Assembly (NCBI GenBank): GCA_016209885.1
Contig: JACQVF010000017.1
Span: forward strand, 1-54,821
Origin: Gemmatimonadota bacterium
GTDB lineage: Bacteria > Gemmatimonadota > Gemmatimonadetes > Longimicrobiales > Gaopeijiaceae
Reading direction: 5' to 3'
DNA length: 54,821 nt
Made by a program: the position numbers and the translations under genes. Under the pieces are notes generated by a model, which saw only the letters and a program-made list of their open reading frames with translations, made no database searches and was not told the origin of the DNA. This document shows, in pieces, positions 40,884 through 49,327 of the stretch. Position 1 is the first letter of the stretch; every line of letters begins with the position of its first letter.

Positions 40884-42461
40884 CTATCGGGGCCGGCGGC
40901 GAGGCAGCGCCGGTCGAATCGACCACCACCACGCCCACGAACGCAGGCGTCCCATGTGCCCGAGCGCGTCGCCGAGCCGGTTCATGCCCTCGGGCAGGGC
41001 CACCCCGTGATGGTGGGACACCAGCGACACGATCCCGTGCTGCAGGGCGTTGAGCGGGAACGGGTGCCAATCCGGCTCCGGGATGCGGCGATACGGTCGC
41101 GGCCGCACATCCGGCGCTTCGCGTCGCGGGCGGTCGAGGGAGAGCACCGCGCCGATGTCCGGCGCGTGCGCGTCCCGGGCCGTGAGCCGCTCGAGATGCC
41201 ACCGGGCGCAGAGGGTCCGGATGATGGACGTGTGGTCGAACGGAACGCTGCCGGCGGCGCGCACCACGGTGCCGGACGCCACGTAGGGCGAGATGAACAG
41301 CGCCGGCACGCGCACGCCGAAGCGGTCGAACGCGAACCCGAACGGGTCCCCATGCGCGTCCTCGCCCGCGTCCCGTTCCGGGGTGGTCGCAAAGGGTGGG
41401 ATGGCGCCCCGCGGCGGCGGCCAGTGGTCGTAGCAGCCGCCGTGCTCGTCGAAGAGCACCACGAGGAGCGCGCGATGCCAGCGCGGCCCGTCCCGCAGCG
41501 CGCAATACACCCGGGCGACCAGCTGCTCGCCGGCGAGGATGCTGGAAAACACGAACGGATTCAGCGCGACGGGCGGGTGCATGTCGCTGTGATCGACGAA
41601 GAGTCGCGGCTCGATGAAGCTATAGCGCGGAAGCGTGCCCCGGGCACAATCGCGGTAGAAGGACTCCATGTGGCGGAAGTGGCGCCACCAGCGCGGTGCC
41701 AGCAGTTGCGTGTGCAGGTGCTTCGTCAACGAGAAGAGGTCGCGGCGATCCCAGTAGACGCGCCAGGAGCGGCGGCCGACCTTCGCGGTGAGGTGCTCGA
41801 AGATCGTCGGGTGCACGTTCCGCTCCCACTTCAGTTACGGCCGGTTGTGCACCCAGCCGTTCGACTGGCCGGAGTGCAGAAACGAGCGGTTCGCGAAGGT
41901 CTGTGTGGGGACCGAGCTGAACCATTCGTCGGACACCGCGAACTTGCGCGCCAGCGTGCTCAGCACCGGCACGGCCTCGGGAGGATAGCACTGCATGATG
42001 CGCGCGGGGTCGAGGTTCACTCCCGTGCGCTGAGTCTCCTGTCTCACAACGCGGCTGTAGTCCCGCAGGAATCCGCTCATGGGCGCGGGCTCCGGCAGCG
42101 TGCCGGGCTCGCGAACGTCGTCCGCGCCGTAGAGCTGGCAGTTGACGTGGGGCAGGTACTCCTCCCCCGGATCGGGAAACGGCTGGCACATGTCCTCGGG
42201 GCTCTCATACGGGGCCCGGTGGACGGAGACACGCCGGGGAGGCGTGTGCTCGTCCTCGTTCCAGAGATCCGTGCGGTCCGTCACGCCTCGAAAGACCGGA
42301 TCCCCGCGACCGATGAACTGCTGGGGCCGGTCCGCCTCATAGAGGTAGCCGAGCAGGTTGTCGAACGAGCGGTTCTCCAGCATGAGCACGACCAGGTGAT
42401 CGAACTTGGCCAGGTTGGAATCGGGCGGGACCACCGAACCTCCGCGAACGTGTCTGGACAA
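40884..42461 (-). pseudogene. Phospholipase C/phosphoesterase gene split by an in-frame TAA
   Basis: Two pieces in one frame together give a full phosphoesterase of 525 codons. The N-terminal 208 residues have LMLENRSFDNLLGYLY. A TAA follows at 41835-41837, after VHNRP. The C-terminal part, from about 41834, carries LFDEHGGCYDHWPPP, ALFISPYVASG and FDHTSIIRTL. These are the motifs of the non-haemolytic PLC/AcpA family. No frameshift is needed; only the TAA breaks it, and family comparison suggests a Tyr codon there. A GTG at 41816 could start the C-terminal part, but it lacks a ribosome site. It might be decayed or read through. The cyclase gene diverges from its 5' end. Confidence 0.7.
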
Positions 42462-42519
42462 TGCGGCGGAACCAGGTCATTAATATCGGCCGAACCCCTT
42501 GCACCGGGAAGACCGGAGA

Positions 42520-45500
42520 ATGTCCCTTTCCTGCTCCGCCTGCGGATTCGAGAATCCGCAGGGGTTCCGCTTCTGCGGAGGCTGTGGTGCGGCCCTGTCC
42601 GGAACTTCGGCCGCTGCGGAGCCCGCCACCGGTCCCTCCGCCGTGCGCGAGCGGGAGCGGGCAGCCGAGCGGCGCCAGCTCACCGTCATGTTCTGCGACC
42701 TGGTCGGCTCGACCGCACTCGCCGGGCGGCTCGATCCCGAAGAACTCCGCGAGCTGTTGCGCTCGTACCACCTTGCCTGCTCCGAGGTCACCGCGCGCTA
42801 CGGGGGCTACATCGCACAGTACCTCGGGGACGGCGTTCTGGTGTACTTCGGCTACCCCGATGCCCACGAAGATGACGCGCGTCGCGCGGTATACGCGGGG
42901 CTCGAGATCATGGACGCGGTGCGACGACTGGCCCACGGCGCCGGGCGGGAGATCTCGCTCGCGGCACGCGCCGGCATTCACACGGGTCCGGTCGTGGCGG
43001 GCGAGGTGGGAGCCGGCGCCGGCCGCCAGCAGCTGGCGCTCGGCCTGACTCCGAACATCGCGGCCCGCCTTCAGGCGCTGGCGGAGCCGTACGGCGTCCT
43101 GATCAGCCGGGCGACGGACGGGCTCGTCCAGGGCTTCTTCGAATGTGAGTCGCTGGGCCGCCGCGAGCTGAAGGGAATCGAAGAGCGGGTCGAGGTCCTT
43201 CGTGTAGCGCGCGCTCTGGACGTGCGGAGCACGTTCGAGTCCGCGGTGGCCCGGGGGCTCTCGCACGCCGTCGGCCGCGTCCGCGAGCTGGAGGCGCTGG
43301 TTTCCGCCTACGAGAGCGTGGCCCGTGGCGAGGGCCGGGTCGCGCTGGTGAGCGGCGAGGCCGGGATCGGGAAATCGCGCCTGGTGCTCATGCTGCGTGA
43401 GCGTCTCGCCCCCGGCGAGCAGGCGTGGCTCGTCGCGCCCTGCTCGCCCTACGACCAGACCAGCGCGTGGAGCCCGATCGTCGAGTTGCTCCACAAGTTT
43501 TTCCAGTTCCGCCGCGAGGACGGCGGGCCGGAGCGGCTGGTCCGGATCGAGGGGGCGCTGAGGCCCCTCGACCTACCCACGCAGCGCGCCGTCCCCTTGT
43601 TCGCCAGCCTCCTCGGCGTGCCCTACACCGGGCGCTACCCGGAGCTGGAGCTCGGGCCGCAGAAGCAGCGGGAACTCACCATCGAGACCCTGATCGCGAC
43701 GCTGCTGCGGCTGACCGAAGCGCGCCCCCTGGTGCTGACGGTGGAGGACCTGCACTGGTCGGACCCCTCGTCGCTCGAGCTGCTGGACCGCTTGGTGGAG
43801 CGAGTTTCGGAGGCGCGTTTGCTCCTGATCCTCACGTTCCGCCCCTCGTTCTCCAGTGCGTGGAACGGCGCCGGCCACATCCTTCGCCTGCCGCTCGAGC
43901 GGCTCGCCGAGGAAGAGGCGGCGGTCCTGGTCACCGACGTAACCGGCGGCCGGCGACTGCCGCCCGAGCTGGTGCGCCGCGTGCTCGCACACGCCGATGG
44001 CGTCCCCCTCTTCATCGAGGAGCTGACCCGCTCGCTGCTGGAGTCGGGCGTTCTCGAGGAGTCCGACCAGGGCTACGAGCTGACCAGCGCCCTCAGCAGC
44101 CTCGCGATCCCCGCGACGCTGAACGACTCGCTGATGGCGCGCCTCGATCGGCTCGGCCCCGCACGCGAAATCGCTCAGCTCGCAGCCGTCATCGGTCGCG
44201 AGTTCGGCCGCGGCCTGCTCGCGGCAGTCGCGGAGGTCGAGTCGGCGGCCCTGGAGCCGAAGCTCGAGGAGCTGGTGGAGTCCGGACTGGTCCAGCGGCG
44301 CCGCAGCGGCGGTGAGGAACTCTTCGCCTTCAAGCATGCCCTCGTGCGCGAGGCTGCCTACGCGACGCTCCTCAGGCGAACCCGTCAGGAGTACCACCGG
44401 CGCGTGGCCGGCGTCCTGGCGGCCGACCCGGCCATCGCCGAGATGCGCCCCGAGCTGCTCGCGCTCCACCTGGCCGAGGCGCAACTGCCCGAGCCCGCGA
44501 TCCGCGCCTGGCTCAAGGCGGCGGAGCTGGCCATGTCGCGCTGGGCCAGCACCGAGGCGATCGAGCATCTGACGCGCGGCCTGAAGGTACTGGCCGCGCT
44601 GCCCGAGGGCGCCGAGCGGAATCGGCTCGAGCTCGAGCTGCAAAGCGCGCTGGGCCGGGCCCTCACGTCGGCCAGGGGGTACGCGGCCCCGGAGGTCGAG
44701 CGCACGTACGCCCGGGCACTCGAGCTGTGCGAGCGCATGGGCGACAGCGTGCAGCTCTTCTGGATGCTCTGGGGATTGGGCGGATACTACATGGTGCGCG
44801 GCGACCTCATGCGCCCCATCCGCAAGCAGATGCTTCGGCTGGCTCAGACGCTGGGGGACCCGAGCATCGCCGTCGAGGGACACTTCGCAAACGGGATCAT
44901 CGAGTTCTACCTCGGAGGGCTCGCCGTGGCGTGCCGGGATCTCGATCGAGCCGTCGAGCTCGACACGCCCGGCAGAAGCGAGGCGCGCAACCTCGTGATC
45001 GGCGTGGACGGCGGCATCACGGCTGCGTCCTTCGGGGCCATGGCCAACTGGCTGGCGGGAAGAGCCGCCCGTGCCGCCGCGCTGGCCGAGGAATGCGAGG
45101 CCCTGGCCCACCGGCTGCGTCACACGTACAGCTACGCGTTTGCGCTCACGCACATCGCCTTCTTGCACCTCATGAGGCGCCACCTGAGCGCCGCCATGAC
45201 GCGCGCCGCGGAAGCCCTGTCCATCGCGGAGGAGAAGGGCTTCCTCGTCTTCAAGCCGATGTGCGGCTTGGTGCTCGGCTGGGCCGCGACCCACGAGGCC
45301 GAGGCGCCGGAGCGGGGGCTCACCATCATGCGCCACAGCCTGGACGGATGGCGCGAGGCTGGCGCGCTGATCTGGCAGACCTACTTCCTCGCCCACCTGG
45401 CAGACCGGCACACGGCGCTGGGTGGGCTCGACGAGGCCGATGCGCTCCTCCAGGAGGCGCTCGAGGCGGCGCACCGCACGCACGAGCGGTTCTGGGAGCC

Positions 45501-45774
45501 AGAGTTGCATCGGCTGAAGGGGAACGTCGGGCTAGCGCGTGGCGATGACGAGACCGCGGAGGCCGCCTATCGCCGCGCGCTCGAGGTCGCAGATTCGCAG
45601 GGCGCCCGTGCGCTCGCGTTGCGGGCCGCCAGGGCGCTCGCTCGCCTGCTGCGCGACACCGGACGCGAGACGGAGGCCCGCGCGTCGCTGCAGGCGGCCC
45701 TGGCCGCGCTCGAGGACGCCGCGTCGTCCCCGGACGTCGCGGAAGCGATGGAACTCCTCCAGGTGATGGCATGA
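42520..45774 (+). CDS. Class III nucleotidyl cyclase-AAA-TPR regulator
   Basis: This 1084-residue protein has four recognisable parts. A zinc ribbon (C5, C8, C19, C22) comes first. A class III cyclase domain follows, with metal Asp60 (TVMFCDLVGS) and Asp104 (YLGDGVLVYFG). A MalT-like P-loop ATPase comes next, with Lys285 in GEAGIGKS and an LTVEDLHWSD Walker B. The last 450 residues are TPR-like helices. Both metal aspartates are present, so cyclase activity is plausible; whether it makes cAMP or cGMP is unknown. The ATG at 42520 follows CCGGAGA. It diverges from the broken phosphoesterase gene and converges on the PilB-fusion gene. The architecture is common in soil bacteria and appears intact. 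Confidence 0.88.
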   Translation: MSLSCSACGFENPQGFRFCGGCGAALSGTSAAAEPATGPSAVRERERAAERRQLTVMFCDLVGSTALAGRLDPEELRELLRSYHLACSEVTARYGGYIAQYLGDGVLVYFGYPDAHEDDARRAVYAGLEIMDAVRRLAHGAGREISLAARAGIHTGPVVAGEVGAGAGRQQLALGLTPNIAARLQALAEPYGVLISRATDGLVQGFFECESLGRRELKGIEERVEVLRVARALDVRSTFESAVARGLSHAVGRVRELEALVSAYESVARGEGRVALVSGEAGIGKSRLVLMLRERLAPGEQAWLVAPCSPYDQTSAWSPIVELLHKFFQFRREDGGPERLVRIEGALRPLDLPTQRAVPLFASLLGVPYTGRYPELELGPQKQRELTIETLIATLLRLTEARPLVLTVEDLHWSDPSSLELLDRLVERVSEARLLLILTFRPSFSSAWNGAGHILRLPLERLAEEEAAVLVTDVTGGRRLPPELVRRVLAHADGVPLFIEELTRSLLESGVLEESDQGYELTSALSSLAIPATLNDSLMARLDRLGPAREIAQLAAVIGREFGRGLLAAVAEVESAALEPKLEELVESGLVQRRRSGGEELFAFKHALVREAAYATLLRRTRQEYHRRVAGVLAADPAIAEMRPELLALHLAEAQLPEPAIRAWLKAAELAMSRWASTEAIEHLTRGLKVLAALPEGAERNRLELELQSALGRALTSARGYAAPEVERTYARALELCERMGDSVQLFWMLWGLGGYYMVRGDLMRPIRKQMLRLAQTLGDPSIAVEGHFANGIIEFYLGGLAVACRDLDRAVELDTPGRSEARNLVIGVDGGITAASFGAMANWLAGRAARAAALAEECEALAHRLRHTYSYAFALTHIAFLHLMRRHLSAAMTRAAEALSIAEEKGFLVFKPMCGLVLGWAATHEAEAPERGLTIMRHSLDGWREAGALIWQTYFLAHLADRHTALGGLDEADALLQEALEAAHRTHERFWEPELHRLKGNVGLARGDDETAEAAYRRALEVADSQGARALALRAARALARLLRDTGRETEARASLQAALAALEDAASSPDVAEAMELLQVMA

Positions 45775-45844
45775 GCGAGCGCTCGCGCTAGCCGGGCGCT
45801 CGAGGTCGCGGTACCGGCGAGGAGACCCGGACTCGGAGAGAAGC

Positions 45845-45868
45845 CCCGGGCGCGAAACCGCGCTCGGG
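45845..45868. terminator. Hairpin between convergent genes
   Basis: A 10-base-pair GC-rich stem (45845-45854 with 45859-45868, one G-U pair on the plus-strand transcript) with an AAAC loop sits between two convergent genes, directly against the stop of the leftward one. No T tract follows, so it is a weak or factor-dependent terminator at best. Confidence 0.4.
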
Positions 45869-48800
45869 CTACTCGGGGAACCCGAGGGCCGCCACCAGCT
45901 CGGAGAAGCGCGGATCCTCGCGGAGCGGGTCGAACGCGGGCCGCACCTTGAGCCAGACAAGCTCCAGGGCACGGACGCCCACGGCGGAGCGAAGCCACTG
46001 GAAGGCCGCGTCCGGATCGCCGAGCCCGATGTGGATGTGGGCCAGCAGAGCCGGCGAGACATATCGGAGGCTGGCCCGACTCGCGAGCCCGTCCAGCACC
46101 TGCCGGGCCTCGTCCTCCCGCCCGGCGACGCCGAGGGCGTGGCCGAGGGCCGACTCGGTCTCCGCGCTCCCGCCTGAGAGGGAAACCGCTTTTCGCAACG
46201 CATCGACCGCTTCCGCGTGCCGCAACTGCTGCACGTACACCTGGCCCAGGAAGTAGTGGGCCACAGCGAAGCTGTCGTCCAGCTCGATGACCCGCTCGAG
46301 CTCCTCCGCGGCACGGCCGTAGCTCCGCTCGACGAACGAGAGAAACCCCTCTGAGCTGAGGATGGCCAGGGAGAGTGGGTCCAGCGCCCGGGCGCGAGCC
46401 AGCGCGGCCCGGGCCTCCTCGAACCGTCCGAGCGGCGCCAGGCAGTTGAGGGCGTACCACTGGTGCGCGGTGGGGTAGCCGGGGCTGAGGACAATGGCCC
46501 GGGCGAAGTCCCGCATGGCGCTCTGCCAGTCCCAGTAGTAGAGGGCCTCTGCGCTCGCGAGCGCGGTGAGCGCCTCGGCCAGGCCGGCGTCAATGGCCAG
46601 CGCTTTCTCCGCCGTCTGACGGGCGAGCGGCATGACCTCGTCCGGCGGCGAGACGCCATAGATGCCAAGCGTCACGTAGGCGTCCGCCTGGCTGGCGAAT
46701 GCGAGGGTGAAACGGGGATCCTGGACCAGGGCCTGCTCGAAGTAATCGAGGGCGTGGCGGATCCCCTGCTCTGTCCGCTTGTTCCACATGTAGCGCCCGC
46801 GGAGATAGAGGTCGTAGGCGCTCAGGCTGTCCGTGGGCCTGCGCTCGATGCGCCCCCGATCCCGAGGCGACAGCTCGGCCTCCAGCGCACGGGCGATCTG
46901 CCGCGCCACTTCGCTCTGGATCTCGAAGATGTCTACCAGCTCGCGGTCGTACGTTTCGCCCCAGAGGTGCTCATCCGTGCGAGCGTCGTAGAGCTGGGCC
47001 ACGATCCTGATCCGGTTCCCGGCCCGGCGGACGCTCCCCTCAAGCACGTTGGCCACCCCCAGGTCGTGCCCGACCTCGCGAAGGCTCTGGTGGCGCTCCC
47101 GGTAGCGGGTCACCGAGGTGCGTGACATGACGTTCAGGCCCCGGATCCCCGAGAGCGCGGCGATGATGTCGTCGGTGATTCCGTCGCTGAAGTACCGGTC
47201 CTCCTCGTCACCGCTCAGGTTCACGAACGGGAGCACGGCGATGGAGTCCTCGCGGACCGGACGTTCGGCCGCGGCGGTAGCAGCGGCGCTGAGGACAGCG
47301 GGGGCGGGGCTGGCCCTGGCGATCAAGTCCGAGCCGAGCACGCGCTCGACCTCCTCGAGCGTGGTTTCCCCGTTCCTCACCCGCTCGAACGCGACCTCCC
47401 CCATGGCCCGCATCCCCGAGGCCACGGCCGCCCGCCTGAGCTCTACCTCGGGCGCTCCGCGGCCAATCATCTCGGCGAGCTCAGCGGTCACCGGGAGGAC
47501 CTCCGCCACAGGCAGCCGGCCCTGGTACCCGATGCCGCGGCAGCGGCGGCAGCCCGCGAGGGCGCAGGCCGGTTCCACCCCATAGAGTTCCCGCAGCCGC
47601 AGCTCCCGCGGGCGGAGCTGCGTCGGGTCCCGGACCGGGACGGCGCACTCGGGACAGAGGCGCCGCGCCAGGCGCTGGGCGATGACGCCGCGGAGCGTGG
47701 ACGCGATGTCGGCGTGATCCAGTCCCATGTCCACCAAACGCTGCACGGCCCCCACCGCGTCGTTCGTATGCAGGGTCGTGAGGACGAGGTGGCCGGTCAT
47801 GCCCGCCCTCACGGCCGTCTCGGCCGTCTCCAGGTCCCGGATCTCTCCCACCAGGATCACGTCCGGATCCTGCCGCAGCAGGGCCCGCAGCGTCGAGGCG
47901 AAGGTGATCCCGCGCTTCGGCTCCACCTGGATCTGCGCGATACCCTGGAGCTTGTACTCGATGGGATCCTCCACCGTGGAGATGTTCAGATCCGAGGTGG
48001 ACAGTTCCCGCAGCGCGGCGTACAGCGTGGTGGTCTTGCCTGAGCCCGTGGGTCCCGTCACGACCACGATCCCCGAGCGGTGGCCCAGCAGCTCGCGAAG
48101 CCGCTCGGCTTCCGGCCGCGGGAACGACTGACCCTCCAGCGAAAACGTGGGCCGCGGCGGGAGGATGCGCACCACGCACTTCTCCGCCTCGGGCGTCGCG
48201 ACGGTCGAAACCCGCAGGTCGTACGGATCGGGCCCGATCTGGAGCCGGACGTGCCCGTCCTGGGGCCGGAGTCGGTCCGCGATGTCCAGCTTCGCCAGGA
48301 CCTTGATGCGGGAGACGACGCGGACGAGCGCCGGGATCGGAAAGCGGAGGAACGGCGAAAGGACGCCGTCGATGCGGAAGCGCACGCGCGCCTGGCCGTC
48401 GTCCGGCTCGATGTGCACATCGCTGGCGCCGGCCCTTACGGCCTCCACCAGGATGAGATTCGTGAGCCGGACCACCGCCTCGCTGGCAATCTCGCGCTCG
48501 TCCACGGGGGCCACTTGGAAGCGCTCGAGCACGTGGACGTCCTCGGTCACCTGCCCCGTGATGCTTCGGACCAGGGAGTCGATGAGCCTGTCCGGCGCGT
48601 ACCGAGAGTCGATGGCCTCCCGCACGTCCCACGGCGTCGCCACCTCGAGCAGCGCCTGTCGGCCCGAGGCGAACGCCACGGCGCTTTCCACGTCCGGATC
48701 CATGGGATCGGCCGCCGCCACGATGAGCCGCCGTTCGGTCACGCGCAGCGGGAAGACCAGGTACCTGCGCGCCACCGCCTCCGGCAACGCTTCCAGCGCC

Positions 48801-49018
48801 CGGGCATCCACCGACTCGAAGTCGGCTACCTTGACGTTCAGGGATCGGGCGATGACAGCGGCGAGCTCGCCCTCCGTGAGGCCGGTGGCGGCCAGAATCC
48901 GCTTCCAGGCCTCCTCGAGAGGCGCATCGGGATCGAGCTCCAGTGCCGAAGCACCCTGGACGCCGGCACGGGCCGCGCACGCGACCAGCCAGTGCCGAGT
49001 TCGAGTCTGTCCAGTCAT
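45869..49018 (-). CDS. PilB/GspE-type ATPase fused to TolB-like and TPR domains
   Basis: This 1049-residue protein combines two modules. Residues about 15-150 are a MshEN-like N-domain. About 180-560 form a type II secretion/type IV pilus ATPase with the Asp box (ASDVHIEPDDG), Walker A GPTGSGKTTTLY, Walker B ILVGEIRDLETAE, a His box (LVLTTLHTNDA) and a zinc site (LCPEC...GCRRCRGIGYQGR). From about 590 a TolB/FlgO-like segment (SIAVLPFVNLSGDEEDRYFS) leads into TPR repeats up to the end (FDPLREDPRFSEL). The catalytic boxes look intact. The ATG at 49018 has AGGAG eight bases upstream. The second module is usually attached to kinases or winged helices, so fusion to a pilus ATPase is unusual. Confidence 0.85.
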   Translation of the reverse strand: MTGQTRTRHWLVACAARAGVQGASALELDPDAPLEEAWKRILAATGLTEGELAAVIARSLNVKVADFESVDARALEALPEAVARRYLVFPLRVTERRLIVAAADPMDPDVESAVAFASGRQALLEVATPWDVREAIDSRYAPDRLIDSLVRSITGQVTEDVHVLERFQVAPVDEREIASEAVVRLTNLILVEAVRAGASDVHIEPDDGQARVRFRIDGVLSPFLRFPIPALVRVVSRIKVLAKLDIADRLRPQDGHVRLQIGPDPYDLRVSTVATPEAEKCVVRILPPRPTFSLEGQSFPRPEAERLRELLGHRSGIVVVTGPTGSGKTTTLYAALRELSTSDLNISTVEDPIEYKLQGIAQIQVEPKRGITFASTLRALLRQDPDVILVGEIRDLETAETAVRAGMTGHLVLTTLHTNDAVGAVQRLVDMGLDHADIASTLRGVIAQRLARRLCPECAVPVRDPTQLRPRELRLRELYGVEPACALAGCRRCRGIGYQGRLPVAEVLPVTAELAEMIGRGAPEVELRRAAVASGMRAMGEVAFERVRNGETTLEEVERVLGSDLIARASPAPAVLSAAATAAAERPVREDSIAVLPFVNLSGDEEDRYFSDGITDDIIAALSGIRGLNVMSRTSVTRYRERHQSLREVGHDLGVANVLEGSVRRAGNRIRIVAQLYDARTDEHLWGETYDRELVDIFEIQSEVARQIARALEAELSPRDRGRIERRPTDSLSAYDLYLRGRYMWNKRTEQGIRHALDYFEQALVQDPRFTLAFASQADAYVTLGIYGVSPPDEVMPLARQTAEKALAIDAGLAEALTALASAEALYYWDWQSAMRDFARAIVLSPGYPTAHQWYALNCLAPLGRFEEARAALARARALDPLSLAILSSEGFLSFVERSYGRAAEELERVIELDDSFAVAHYFLGQVYVQQLRHAEAVDALRKAVSLSGGSAETESALGHALGVAGREDEARQVLDGLASRASLRYVSPALLAHIHIGLGDPDAAFQWLRSAVGVRALELVWLKVRPAFDPLREDPRFSELVAALGFPE

Positions 49019-49194
49019 GGAAAGGGCTCCTGGCCGGTTGGGTGTGGCGCACGGCCGGCGCACCCGACGATCATGAGGATCGCATCCTGCCGCTAACATA
49101 TCGCGTGTCGTGGCCTCTCGCAGCCTCCTGCCCACGACGCAGCGACCCACTCCGGTCGGGAGCACTATGCTTGCCAGGGGATCGGGTGGTCGTC

Positions 49195-49254
49195 CTCGAT
49201 GCCGCGGCGTCGTCCCCGGACGTCGCGCAGACGATGGCGCTCCTCGGGGTTGCT
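49195..49254 (+). pseudogene. Short fragment resembling the cyclase/TPR C-terminus
   Basis: Reading rightward, residues LDAAASSPDVAQTMALLGVA align with the end of the cyclase protein (LEDAASSPDVAEAMELLQVMA). At DNA level a run of about 21 bases is identical (TCGTCCCCGGACGTCGCG and flanks). No gene body is attached. It lies just upstream of the PilB-fusion start, on the opposite strand. Confidence 0.5.
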
Positions 49255-49327
49255 TGGCCGAACGAGGGCAGCCGCCCACTCGCGCTTCGAGCCCCGCGGG
49301 TCGATCGCCTTCCCGGGGGCCGCGCGC

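Noticed and set aside
41816..41837. Programmed stop-codon readthrough or recoding in the phosphoesterase
   Set aside because: TAA is the least leaky stop, and no structure or recoding signal was seen. Decay or sequencing error is simpler, though not excluded.
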